Below the pieces are notes generated by a model, which saw nothing but the letters and a program-made list of their open reading frames with translations, was not told the DNA's origin and made no database searches. A program made the translations under genes and the position numbers. 53,945 bases of DNA, taken from positions 1 through 53,945 of the forward strand of contig NZ_JAAGVY010000034.1 of the NCBI RefSeq assembly GCF_010686655.1. The letters are read 5' to 3'. Shown here one piece after another: positions 25,304 through 32,898 of this stretch; position 1 is the stretch's first letter; the number at the start of each line of letters is the position of its first letter. The DNA is from Cryomorpha ignava. Its GTDB lineage: Bacteria > Bacteroidota > Bacteroidia > Flavobacteriales_D > Cryomorphaceae.

Positions 25304-26677
25304 ATGCGCGTACTAATAACGGTTCTCTTTCTTTTTTTCTGTGGAATAACCACATCGGGATTGTACGCCCAAAAAAATGAGGAACCGCTTACCCGATTGC
25401 TTTTTGTATTTGACGCCAGCAATAGCATGAATGCTACCTGGCAAAGCGATAGAAAAATTACCATCGCCCGAAAATTACTAAGCGATGCCATTAAGGAGGT
25501 TGACGACAAACCCAATGTAGAACTGGGATTGCGCGTTTACGGCCATCAGGTAATGATAGAACCAGGCAAGCAAGATTGTGACGATACCCGGCTCGAAGTT
25601 TCTTTTAGACCGCATAACGGAGCCTTGATACAACGTACTCTCAATAACCTTTCGCCGAAAGGCACCACCCCTATTGCACGCTCTCTTGAAAAGGCTGCCG
25701 GCGATTTTCCGGAGTGTAGCAACTGTCGCAATATCATTATTCTGATCACCGATGGTATTGAAGCTTGCGATGGCGACCCTTGCGCTGTGTCGCGGGCATT
25801 GCAGAAAAAAGGTATTATCCTAAAACCATTCGTAATTGGTGTAGGACTTGAAGATGAGTTTAAAGATACTTTTACATGCGTAGGAAATTACTTTGATGCC
25901 ACCAACGAAGAATCCTTTGAAAACATTCTAAATATCGTTATAAATCAAGCACTTAACAACACAACTGCACAGGTTAATCTACTCGATGACTTTGGTAAAC
26001 CCTCTGAAACCGATGTTACAGTAAACTTCTTTAATGAGGCTACAGATCAGCTTGAATACGGATTTGTACACACTTTAAATCACCGAGGAAACCCCGATAC
26101 CATTAGCCTTGATCCGATAATTACCTATCGGCTTGAGGCGCATACCATACCTAACATAGTAAAAAGCAATATTTCTATTATACCCGGCAAGCACAATATC
26201 ATTGCTGTTGATGCCGGTCAAGGCGATTTATTGTTGAAAATTGAAGGCCAGCTGGGAGAGAACATTCCGGTTATTTTGCGAAAGCGTGGTAAACTGGAAA
26301 CAGCACATGTACTTGCTACAAACCAGCGGGAGCGCATTCTTACCGGCACTTATGATTTGGAAGTGCTCACGCTTCCGCGAACGATTATTGAAGAAGTAAA
26401 AGTATCGCAAGATAAAATTACCACCGTCTCAATTCCCGAGCCGGGTGCATTGAATTTATCGCTTAGCACACCCGGATATGGAAGTATTGCCAAAGTAGAA
26501 GGCAGCGCTTTAAGGTGGGTTGTAAATTTAAACCCTTCAGAAACCGGACAGCAATTTAGGCTTCAGCCCGGTACTTACAAGCTTACTTTTAGATCTAAGA
26601 ACAGTAAAAATGTAGTTTATACCATAGAACGTGAATTTAAAATCAATTCAGGTTCATCAACCAACTTGAAACTTTAA
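25304..26677 (+). CDS. Secreted VWA-domain protein between transketolase genes
   Basis: A 457-residue protein with a signal peptide ending near GLYAQ (residue 23). The VWA domain (about 30-220) has the full MIDAS metal site: DASNSMN, a Thr in SPKGTTPIARS, and ITDGIEACDGD. Paired cysteines (CDDT, CSNC, CDGDPC) suggest disulfides and a periplasmic location. The remainder is three or four beta-sandwich-like segments ending in YKLTFRSKNSKNVVYTIEREF, likely carboxypeptidase-regulatory-like folds. It begins 3 nt after one transketolase gene and ends 5 nt before the other, so it must be co-transcribed, yet a cell-envelope adhesive protein has no obvious link to a cytosolic enzyme. Confidence 0.88.
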   Translation: MRVLITVLFLFFCGITTSGLYAQKNEEPLTRLLFVFDASNSMNATWQSDRKITIARKLLSDAIKEVDDKPNVELGLRVYGHQVMIEPGKQDCDDTRLEVSFRPHNGALIQRTLNNLSPKGTTPIARSLEKAAGDFPECSNCRNIIILITDGIEACDGDPCAVSRALQKKGIILKPFVIGVGLEDEFKDTFTCVGNYFDATNEESFENILNIVINQALNNTTAQVNLLDDFGKPSETDVTVNFFNEATDQLEYGFVHTLNHRGNPDTISLDPIITYRLEAHTIPNIVKSNISIIPGKHNIIAVDAGQGDLLLKIEGQLGENIPVILRKRGKLETAHVLATNQRERILTGTYDLEVLTLPRTIIEEVKVSQDKITTVSIPEPGALNLSLSTPGYGSIAKVEGSALRWVVNLNPSETGQQFRLQPGTYKLTFRSKNSKNVVYTIEREFKINSGSSTNLKL

Positions 26678-26682
26678 GCCCC

Positions 26683-27639
26683 ATGAAAGAATACGAAGTT
26701 CAAAATATAAAAGACACGCGCAGCGGATTTGGCGATGGCTTAACTGAATTAGGAAAGACAAATAAAGATGTGGTTGCACTTTGTGCCGACCTAACCGGAT
26801 CGCTAAAAATGGGAGATTTTCAAAAGGCTTTTCCAGATCGGTTTTTTCAGGTTGGAATTGGTGAAGCCAATATGATGGGCCTTGCTGCCGGGCTTACTAT
26901 TGGTGGCAAAATTCCATTTACAGGCACCTTCGCAAACTTCTCTACCGGTCGTGTTTACGATCAAATCAGACAGTCGATTGCCTACTCGGACAAGAACGTA
27001 AAAATTTGCGCTTCACATGCCGGGCTTACGCTTGGCGAAGATGGCGCTACCCACCAAATTTTGGAAGACATAGGAATGATGAAAATGCTTCCGGGAATGA
27101 CTGTGATCAATCCTTGTGATTACAATCAAACCAAGGCGGCAACAATTGCCATAGCCGACCACGTAGGGCCGGTATATTTGCGTTTCGGTCGCCCAAAAGT
27201 TCCAAACTTTACGCCTGCCGATCAGAAATTTGAAATTGGTAAAGCACTTAAATTAATTGAAGGGGCAGACGTAAGCATCTTTGCCACAGGTCATTTGGTT
27301 TGGAAAGCACTGGAAGCTGCCAAAGTTTTAGCACAGGATGGAATCTCTGCCGAAGTAATAAATATTCACACCATTAAACCTTTAGATGTTGCAGCAGTCT
27401 TAGCCTCTGTTAAGAAAACCGGATGCGTGGTAACTGCCGAAGAGCACATGATGAATGGCGGATTGGGCGATGCTATATCGCAGGTATTGGTTAGAAACAA
27501 TCCGGCGCCACTCGAAATGGTAGCGGTAAACGACACCTTTGGCGAAAGCGGAACCCCTGAAGAATTGATGACGAAGTACAATATCGATACCGAAGATGTA
27601 ATAAAAGCTGCTCGCAAAGTAGTGGGTAGAAAAAAATAA
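26683..27639 (+). CDS. Transketolase, C-terminal subunit
   Basis: A 318-residue protein with the transketolase pyrimidine-binding and C-terminal domains: VVALCADLTGSLKMGDFQ, the catalytic Glu in VGIGEANMMGLAAGL, CASHAGLTLGEDGATHQ, then the C-terminal LIEGADVSIFATGHLVWKALEAAKVL and EEHMMNGGLGDAI. It completes the enzyme begun by the gene at 24455. Its start lies 5 nt after the VWA gene. Confidence 0.94.
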   Translation: MKEYEVQNIKDTRSGFGDGLTELGKTNKDVVALCADLTGSLKMGDFQKAFPDRFFQVGIGEANMMGLAAGLTIGGKIPFTGTFANFSTGRVYDQIRQSIAYSDKNVKICASHAGLTLGEDGATHQILEDIGMMKMLPGMTVINPCDYNQTKAATIAIADHVGPVYLRFGRPKVPNFTPADQKFEIGKALKLIEGADVSIFATGHLVWKALEAAKVLAQDGISAEVINIHTIKPLDVAAVLASVKKTGCVVTAEEHMMNGGLGDAISQVLVRNNPAPLEMVAVNDTFGESGTPEELMTKYNIDTEDVIKAARKVVGRKK

Positions 27640-27668
27640 AATCGGCGGGTTGCCCTATCGGTTTTTTA
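27637..27668 (+). terminator. Probable terminator after the transketolase operon
   Basis: AAAATCGGCGGG and CCTATCGGTTTT can pair through G-T wobbles with one mismatch around a short loop, and T residues follow. The stem is weaker than the others in the window. The sigma factor start is 11 nt downstream. Confidence 0.4.
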
Positions 27669-27678
27669 AGTAAAATGC

Positions 27679-28212
27679 ATGTATAGCGGCGAAAAGGAAC
27701 TGATAAAAAGGCTAAAGGACAAAAAATCGCGGAATGCGGCTTTTGATCTTTTGGTAAAAACGTATCAGCAACCCTTGTATTATCATATACGTCGCATGGT
27801 AGGCAATCATCAGGATGCCGATGACGTGCTCCAGAATACTTTTATCAAAGTCTGGCGGTTTATTGGCGATTTTAAGGAAGAGTCAAAACTTTACACATGG
27901 CTTTATCGCATAGCAAGCAATGAGGCTTTGGGTTTTCTTAGAGCACAAAGGGCTAAGCCTTCCGGCAATGTAGATGCAGAAACCCATGTTGCCGCTACTA
28001 CTGACGGACCCGATGGAGACAGCATAGAGCGAAAACTTGGGGCTGCTCTTCAAACACTACCAGATAAACAAAGGCAGGTTTTTGATTTGAAGTATTTTTC
28101 GGAACTTAAATATGAAGAAATTTCAGAAATAACCGGCACATCGGTTGGCGCTTTGAAAGCTTCGTATTTTCATGCCGTAAAAAAGATTGAAGTATTTCTT
28201 AAAACACATTAA
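27679..28212 (+). CDS. ECF RNA polymerase sigma factor (sigma-70 family)
   Basis: A 177-residue sigma factor. Region 2 has the core and -10 binding segment HQDADDVLQNTFIKVWRFIG (about residues 46-65), preceded by LYYHIRRMVGN. Region 4 has LPDKQRQVFDLKYFSELKYEEISEITGTSVGALKASYFHAVKKIE with the helix-turn-helix. It is followed after 33 nt by a probable membrane anti-sigma factor and then a Spy-like protein, a common Bacteroidota stress module. An earlier in-phase alternative does not exist; ATG 27679 fits the family start. Confidence 0.93.
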   Translation: MYSGEKELIKRLKDKKSRNAAFDLLVKTYQQPLYYHIRRMVGNHQDADDVLQNTFIKVWRFIGDFKEESKLYTWLYRIASNEALGFLRAQRAKPSGNVDAETHVAATTDGPDGDSIERKLGAALQTLPDKQRQVFDLKYFSELKYEEISEITGTSVGALKASYFHAVKKIEVFLKTH

Positions 28213-28245
28213 ACCAAATTGAGAATAAAACATCAAAGCACCCGA

Positions 28246-28725
28246 ATGAAGAAGGAAGAAAATAGCGAAAACGAATTTTTACAAGAGCTTTCTCCCTTGC
28301 TGTTTGATAAACGCATAGCAGTGGATGCAGAGCCTCCAGCCGGATATTTTGATGGTCTAACGGATCAAATTACAGATAAAATCATTGCGGAAGACGGAAG
28401 AAATTCACGAGGACGAACCAAGATTATACAATTTGTAAACTTCAGAAATTTAGCTGTTGCAGCTGGAATTGCTGTAATTATTGCTTTGATTCCTTTTTTT
28501 AATTCAAATAATATTGACCAGACGCTAAGAAGCGAACTTGTAATTAATACGGACACAGAAATTAGCGAATTAAACGAATATATTGATGAATCTGATTTAT
28601 ATAGTGCATTTGAAGAGAATGAATTTTCGAAAACAGCTGTTTCCGAAGACCTGAATGAAGAAGAGATTATTGATTATTTGATTCGCGAAGATTACAATGA
28701 GGAACTTCTAATAGAAATGAGATAA
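28246..28725 (+). CDS. Probable membrane-bound anti-sigma factor
   Basis: This 159-residue protein has a soluble N-terminal part (MKKEENSENEFLQELSPLLF), one transmembrane helix at NLAVAAGIAVIIALIPFF (about residues 76-93) and an acidic C-terminal tail ending YNEELLIEMR. No zinc-binding anti-sigma signature is visible. The role is inferred from topology and position directly after an ECF sigma gene. The ORF is open from TTG 28219, but ATG 28246 is preferred. Confidence 0.65.
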   Translation: MKKEENSENEFLQELSPLLFDKRIAVDAEPPAGYFDGLTDQITDKIIAEDGRNSRGRTKIIQFVNFRNLAVAAGIAVIIALIPFFNSNNIDQTLRSELVINTDTEISELNEYIDESDLYSAFEENEFSKTAVSEDLNEEEIIDYLIREDYNEELLIEMR

Positions 28726-28736
28726 CTTATATTATA

Positions 28737-29186
28737 ATGAAACTAAACATAGTGATTATTGCCCTTTTAAGCTTTTTTCAACTCACCTTGGCGCAGGGTC
28801 AAAATCCAGATAAGCGAACCGCCCGTACCGATATTGAAGCCCAAAAAGTAGCATTTATAACTTCAGAGCTCAATCTAACTCCACAGGAAGCACAGGAATT
28901 TTGGCCTATGTACAATGCTTATCGCACCGACTTGCAAAAACTGCGAAAGGGCGAAATAATGAGACAATCTGATAGATTGCAATCAGATTCCAAACTAAGC
29001 GATAAGGAACTCGATGCAGAGATGAAAAAAGAATTTGCCAATGACAGGCACAAAATAGATCTGGACGAAAAATATTACGAACTTTTTAAAACCGTTTTGC
29101 CGGTTTCGAAAGTTGTAGCCTTTTATAAGGCAGAGCGCGATTTTAAGCGCGAGCTACTTAAGGTGTTGAAAGAAAGAAGAGATTAG
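28737..29186 (+). CDS. Spy/CpxP/CnrX-like periplasmic protein
   Basis: A 149-residue exported protein with a signal peptide (LLSFFQLTLAQGQ). The mature part is helical, with FITSELNLTPQEAQEFWPMYNAY, the LTxxQ-like motif of the Spy/CpxP family, followed by charged helices with KEFANDRHKIDLDEKYYELFKTVLP. In sigma modules of this type it may act as a chaperone or as the sensor that keeps the anti-sigma factor active. It is the last gene of the trio, 12 nt after the anti-sigma gene. Confidence 0.78.
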   Translation: MKLNIVIIALLSFFQLTLAQGQNPDKRTARTDIEAQKVAFITSELNLTPQEAQEFWPMYNAYRTDLQKLRKGEIMRQSDRLQSDSKLSDKELDAEMKKEFANDRHKIDLDEKYYELFKTVLPVSKVVAFYKAERDFKRELLKVLKERRD

Positions 29187-29218
29187 GTAAATATGCGTTC
29201 AAATTAATTTTCACAGAT

Positions 29219-29226
29219 TATCTTTG
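29219..29226 (+). promoter_or_regulatory. -7 element TATCTTTG of the aminotransferase gene
   Basis: A perfect TAnnTTTG match, 6 nt before ATG 29233. The longer ORF start (TTG 29224) lies inside the box and is therefore rejected. A leaderless mRNA is implied. Confidence 0.6.
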
Positions 29227-29232
29227 CGGTTT

Positions 29233-30420
29233 ATGAGCGCAAAAGACGATTTCTTAAAATATCAAGCCCAAACCACCCCCTTTCCCGTATCGATTGAAGT
29301 ATCGCACGCTGAAGGAAGTTTTATTTATGATGTGGATGGAAAAGCTTACGCCGATATGGTTTCGGGACTGGCTGTAACAAATGTTGGGCACCGCCACCCT
29401 AAAGTGATCGCAGCCATTGAAGCCCAGCTCAAAAAGTATTTGCACGTTATGCCTTACGGCGAATTTATTCAGTCGCCACAAGTAAATCTGGCCAGAAAAC
29501 TAAATGCTATTCTACCAAGCGGTTTAGATGTAAGCTATTTTGTAAATAGCGGAACAGAGGCCAATGAAGCCGCCTTAAAACTCGCCAAGCGATACACCGG
29601 CCGTCGGAAAATTGTATCCTGTCTCAAATCATATCACGGCAGCACACATGGTTCGCTAAGTGTTTCCGGAAATGAAAAGAAGAAATACGCTTTTCGTCCC
29701 TTGCTCCCCGAAGTCTATTTTATGCGCTTTAACGAAATGGCCGATCTGGAAATAATCGATTCTGATACCGCCTGTGTAATTGTTGAAACCATTCAGGGCG
29801 ATGCCGGCGTGCGCATTCCGACTCATTCATACATGCAGGCACTTCGCAAGCGATGCGATGATACCGGTGCGCTTCTCATTCTCGATGAAATTCAGGCGGG
29901 TTTTGGCCGCACCGGAAAACTTTTTGCTTTTGAGCATTTTGGCATTGTTCCAGATATCTTGACCATCGCCAAAAGCATTGCCGGCGGTATGGCAATGGGC
30001 GCTTTTGTGAGTAGCAAAGAAATTATGAAGTCGCTAATTTCTGATCCAATATTGGGACATATTACCACATTTGGTGGTCATCCGGTCTGTTGCGCGGCGG
30101 CAATTGGCAATTTAGAAGCCATAGAAGGTGAGAATATGGTAGAAACCTGCGAAGAAAAAGGTGCTCTTTTGGAATCTTGCCTCTCCCACCCTGCCATTAT
30201 TGAAATCAGACGAATCGGGTTGATGTTTGCTGTTGAATTTTCTTCAGCCGATCTCGTCTATAAAATTGTAGATCGCTGTCTTGAAAAAGGAATTATTGCC
30301 TTTTACTTTCTCTCCTGCCCCGAGAGTTTTCGGCTTGCTCCGCCGCTAAATATGAGTGATGAAGATTTGGTGAAAGCCGGGAAAACAATTAATGAAGTTA
30401 TTGGAGAGATTTGTGGGTGA
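29233..30420 (+). CDS. Class III pyridoxal phosphate aminotransferase
   Basis: A 395-residue fold type I enzyme. FVNSGTEANEAALKLAKRYTGRRK binds the cofactor phosphate, SYHGSTHGSLS follows, LLILDEIQAGFGRTGKLFAFEHF carries the cofactor-binding Asp, and the Schiff-base Lys (about residue 247) is in LTIAKSIAGGMAMGAF. It belongs to the acetylornithine/4-aminobutyrate aminotransferase group and catalyses amino transfer to a keto acid; the substrate is uncertain and it stands alone. It is not part of an arginine cluster. Confidence 0.92.
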   Translation: MSAKDDFLKYQAQTTPFPVSIEVSHAEGSFIYDVDGKAYADMVSGLAVTNVGHRHPKVIAAIEAQLKKYLHVMPYGEFIQSPQVNLARKLNAILPSGLDVSYFVNSGTEANEAALKLAKRYTGRRKIVSCLKSYHGSTHGSLSVSGNEKKKYAFRPLLPEVYFMRFNEMADLEIIDSDTACVIVETIQGDAGVRIPTHSYMQALRKRCDDTGALLILDEIQAGFGRTGKLFAFEHFGIVPDILTIAKSIAGGMAMGAFVSSKEIMKSLISDPILGHITTFGGHPVCCAAAIGNLEAIEGENMVETCEEKGALLESCLSHPAIIEIRRIGLMFAVEFSSADLVYKIVDRCLEKGIIAFYFLSCPESFRLAPPLNMSDEDLVKAGKTINEVIGEICG

Positions 30421-30714
30421 ATAAGGGGTAGTTGGTGATTGGTTATTAGTGATTTGTTTTTAGTGATTGGTTTTTAGTGATTTGTTTTTAGTGATTGGTT
30501 TTTGGTTTCATTATTTAATCGGTGAATTTTTGCGAACACCAAGGTTAATAGGCCCGAAAGGTGGGGTCTGAATAGAACTTCAGTCATATAATTCAATATC
30601 AATGAGTTTCTGTCCGCCCATCTAAAATTCTACGGGAAATATGTTTGCTTGAAACATTAATCTCCACTTTTTGAAAAACCCTAAATGTCCATTATCCTCC
30701 GAATGGTTCAACAT
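30421..30714. other. Intergenic region with period-15 repeat
   Basis: No coding signal. The first 80 bases are low-complexity repeats; the rest shows nothing recognisable. Confidence 0.55.
30433..30505. repeat. Degenerate tandem repeat of about 15 bp
   Basis: The block GTGATTGGTTTTTA or GTGATTTGTTTTTA recurs about five times in direct orientation. A shorter relative of the same kind (TTTTTAGTTTTTAG) is at 31970-31995. It is a simple-sequence expansion. Confidence 0.75.
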
Positions 30715-31080
30715 TCAATAATCACCCATACTTAGCAAAACAAGTGTACAAGCTTCAGTAGCCTCAATTCCCTTTTCTTCCAGTTCTTTTTCAAATTCAC
30801 TCTCGGTACCGGGGTTAAAAATCACTCTTTTCGGATTTAAGGAAAAAATATAATCTTTCCAGTAGTCCTGATGCTTTGGGCCAACGTAGAGGGTTACGGT
30901 ATCCACGTTCTCAATTTTAGGAAAATCTTTAAGAATCTCAACGTCATCGATCATTCCTGTGCGCAATCCAACAGGTACAACTTCGTGTCCTGCTCGCTTA
31001 AGACGGTTGGTAGCCACGTAGGCATATCTTGATGGGTTGGTACTGGCTCCTATGACTACAGTTTTCTTTGATTTGCTCAT
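30715..31080 (-). CDS. CoA-binding domain protein (YccU-like)
   Basis: A 121-residue single Rossmann-like domain: KTVVIGASTNPSRYAYVATNRLKRAGHEVVPVG, then VDTVTLYVGPKHQ and VIFNPGTES, as in the CoA-binding proteins related to the alpha subunit of succinyl-CoA synthetase. The exact role is unknown. The ORF continues to a GTG three codons upstream, but ATG 31080 fits, being about 10 nt from the expected start of transcription from the -7 box at 31096-31103. Confidence 0.88.
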   Translation of the reverse strand: MSKSKKTVVIGASTNPSRYAYVATNRLKRAGHEVVPVGLRTGMIDDVEILKDFPKIENVDTVTLYVGPKHQDYWKDYIFSLNPKRVIFNPGTESEFEKELEEKGIEATEACTLVLLSMGDY

Positions 31081-31095
31081 AACTTTCACTTTTTA

Positions 31096-31103
31096 CAAAC
31101 ATA
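31096..31103 (-). promoter_or_regulatory. -7 element TATGTTTG of the CoA-binding protein gene
   Basis: A perfect TAnnTTTG match on the minus strand, 15 nt before ATG 31080. It overlaps the end of the terminator for the upstream orphan genes. Confidence 0.55.
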
Positions 31104-31112
31104 CAAACACAG

Positions 31113-31138
31113 AAAAGGGGCTTTTTGTTAAAAGCCCC
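31113..31138 (-). terminator. Terminator after the twin-palindrome orphan genes
   Basis: On the minus strand GGGGCTTTT and AAAAGCCCC form a 9-bp stem with a 4-base loop, followed by TTTT. It lies 23 nt after the stop of the 79-aa gene. Confidence 0.65.
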
Positions 31139-31161
31139 CTCTCACGGTCTCACAGATTTAA

Positions 31162-31401
31162 TCATAGCTCTGTGTCATAAGAAAATGTCTCGGGAACAAT
31201 AAATTGTCCTTCCGGATTGCGAATCATGAGGTAAAAGTCTTTGCACAAAAAATTTATCCTGTGCTCAAAGCGTCGCTGGGAAAAATGGCAATCCCAGGCA
31301 TAAAGCGCCAGCTTTTTTATCGCTCTCCACGAGTGTGTATTTAATCCGTTTGGACGAGGAAAAGAATTGATGTATCGGCTTGCGTCTGCTAAATTATTCA
31401 T
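31162..31401 (-). CDS. Hypothetical protein, 79 aa, under palindrome box 1
   Basis: This small protein is not recognised. It starts MNNLADASRYINSFPRPNGL and ends VPETFSYDTEL. It is mixed alpha/beta by eye, with aromatic residues (WDCHFSQRRFEHRI, FYLMIRNPEGQF) and no signal peptide. It is preceded at 49 nt by the palindrome AACGTAATGTATTTACGTT (31451-31469), which is also found before the next gene upstream. A terminator follows. The shared box suggests the two genes respond to the same regulator. Confidence 0.5.
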   Translation of the reverse strand: MNNLADASRYINSFPRPNGLNTHSWRAIKKLALYAWDCHFSQRRFEHRINFLCKDFYLMIRNPEGQFIVPETFSYDTEL

Positions 31402-31450
31402 GGCTTTTTTATTTTTATGTGTTATTTATTCTGCTAAAGTCGAGGTGCAG

Positions 31451-31469
31451 AACGTAATGTATTTACGTT
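31451..31469. promoter_or_regulatory. Palindrome box 1, AACGTAATGTATTTACGTT
   Basis: The arms AACGTAA and TTACGTT are perfect inverse complements separated by five bases. The identity with box 2 (31936-31954) extends outward to GAGGTG on the left and GTG on the right. It lies 49 nt upstream of the 79-aa gene. Probable operator for an unknown dimeric regulator. Confidence 0.6.
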
Positions 31470-31487
31470 GTGAAATAATTCTTCAAA

Positions 31488-31901
31488 TTATTCCATTTCA
31501 ATGAGTTGAAAATAGTAGAGTGCTTCACCTTCGGAACTCTCATCAGAATTGAAACGATGCACGCGAGTGGTTAAATCAACATTTGCAATCTTCAAATCGC
31601 TTCCCAATGTTTTGCGCAGGCATATTTCGCCTGAATGTTCATTGGGAATCAGAAACTCGGCGAGTTTTGCAGCCACATCAAGCCTGTTCGAATTATTGAG
31701 CGAACCCATTAAGAGTTTGTTGACCTGCAAAAAGCTAAGCGCAAGCACATAACTCGCCTTTTTAGATCCAAATATGCCGCTACATACCATAAACAGAGGT
31801 GGATAGCCACGCACATTTGGATTGATAATAATTTTTGATACCGAAAGTTTGCTGAAATAATACTCTTTCGCTTCGTAGAAATTTTGACCTATGTCTCTCA
31901 T
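31488..31901 (-). CDS. Hypothetical protein, 137 aa, under palindrome box 2
   Basis: I do not recognise this protein. It starts MRDIGQNFYEAKEYYFSKLS, has a hydrophobic middle (PPLFMVCSGIFGSKKASYVLALSFLQ) that is too short and polar to be a clear membrane helix, and ends with EALYYFQLIEME. It is preceded at 34 nt by the palindrome box 2. It is flanked on both sides by the same 27-30 bp block, so it could also be seen as a unit bounded by direct repeats. No similarity to the neighbouring 79-aa protein is evident. Confidence 0.55.
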   Translation of the reverse strand: MRDIGQNFYEAKEYYFSKLSVSKIIINPNVRGYPPLFMVCSGIFGSKKASYVLALSFLQVNKLLMGSLNNSNRLDVAAKLAEFLIPNEHSGEICLRKTLGSDLKIANVDLTTRVHRFNSDESSEGEALYYFQLIEME

Positions 31902-31935
31902 AATGTTTTAATTTTTGAGCAAGATCAGAGGTGGG

Positions 31936-31954
31936 AACGTAATGTATTTACGTT
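31936..31954. promoter_or_regulatory. Palindrome box 2, AACGTAATGTATTTACGTT
   Basis: Identical to box 1 over the 19-bp palindrome and nearly so for about 6 bp on the left and 3 bp on the right. It lies 34 nt upstream of the 137-aa gene. Candidate operator. Confidence 0.6.
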
Positions 31955-32106
31955 GTGGTTTTTTTTTGTTTTTAGTTTTTAGTTTTTGGTTATTGGAGTT
32001 GCTGATATGGACATTGAATTGGTCATCGAGCGACGGTCATCGAGGGATGTCGAGATGAGTCAGAAAGAGCCGAGATATTAACCGTGATAAAAGATCTCAA
32101 TGTTTA

Positions 32107-32159
32107 TTTATTCGTGCATTCGTGGCTGAAAAAAAAATTGCCACTAATGCACGAATAAA
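32107..32159. repeat. 20-bp inverted repeat with A-rich loop
   Basis: TTTATTCGTGCATTCGTGGC pairs with GCCACTAATGCACGAATAAA with one mismatch, around an A9 loop. Loop and stem design resemble the hairpin at 23927-23962, suggesting one dispersed family. Confidence 0.75.
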
Positions 32160-32500
32160 TCGCGTTGCGATTAGATTGGAGCTTGGTAATTTCAAGCCGT
32201 AAGTAATTGTCGAAAGATTACCTGCCTCATTTTGTTAGATCGGTGAGGTATTCAGGATTTAAAGTCACAAGTAAAAAACAGCTTCAGAACATTTGACCTC
32301 ACTTAACATTATAGCCTTTTAACCTTACTGATTTTCAATCCACTAATAACTGGTGGAATACTTTTTCTAATTTTCATATCAAAATGCACGACATGCATTT
32401 CAATGTATAGATTATTAGCAATAAAAGTGTATCGGGTAAAATAGTAGTTGTGCGAAATCTGCAACACCTCAAGCCAAGGAGAGGTAATATTGAAAAAGAA

Positions 32501-32782
32501 TTAATTTCCCACATCCCAATAATAATACTTTACTCCATCATTGATGAAAGGTTCGTCACGCATCAGGTTTTGGGATCTATCTACTTTCACATATATCGCA
32601 GAGTCTCCATGCTGATCTTGCCGCAGCAGCTTTTTATAAATTCTCTTTTTCTTGAGTAAAAGCGTTACGTGATCGTTTAACTCCTCTGTTGTAAGCGGAT
32701 CCTTATCAACTGTCTGCCCATTTGCAATTATCTGTAAAGCAATAAACGGTATGATTATAGAAAGTTTTAAGAGCCGCATCAT
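32501..32782 (-). CDS. Small secreted hypothetical protein, 93 aa
   Basis: The N-terminus LLKLSIIIPFIALQIIANGQ is a signal peptide. The mature 70 residues are charged (TTEELNDHVTLLLKKKRIYKKLLRQDQHGDSAIYVKVDRSQNL) and end YYYWDVGN. No family is recognised. A -7 box on the minus strand lies 40-47 nt upstream, so transcription is plausible. It stands alone. Confidence 0.6.
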   Translation of the reverse strand: MMRLLKLSIIIPFIALQIIANGQTVDKDPLTTEELNDHVTLLLKKKRIYKKLLRQDQHGDSAIYVKVDRSQNLMRDEPFINDGVKYYYWDVGN

Positions 32783-32821
32783 TTTAATTCGCGATCAAAT
32801 AATTTTACCTGAACTTTTTCT

Positions 32822-32829
32822 CAAATTTA
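32822..32829 (-). promoter_or_regulatory. -7 element TAAATTTG of the 93-aa gene
   Basis: A perfect TAnnTTTG match on the minus strand, giving a leader of about 34 nt. Confidence 0.5.
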
Positions 32830-32898
32830 ATGAAAATTGTAAAGAGTATAGCGAATTGTAAATTCTTGCCTACTGCTGATTGCCAATTGCCTATTTAT

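Larger units (their letters stand above)
31902..32500. other. Long intergenic region with repeats
   Basis: No supported gene. It contains palindrome box 2, T-rich simple sequence, a short direct repeat GGTCATCGAG near 32025-32050, and the hairpin at 32107-32159. The remainder up to 32500 shows nothing clear. Confidence 0.5.
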
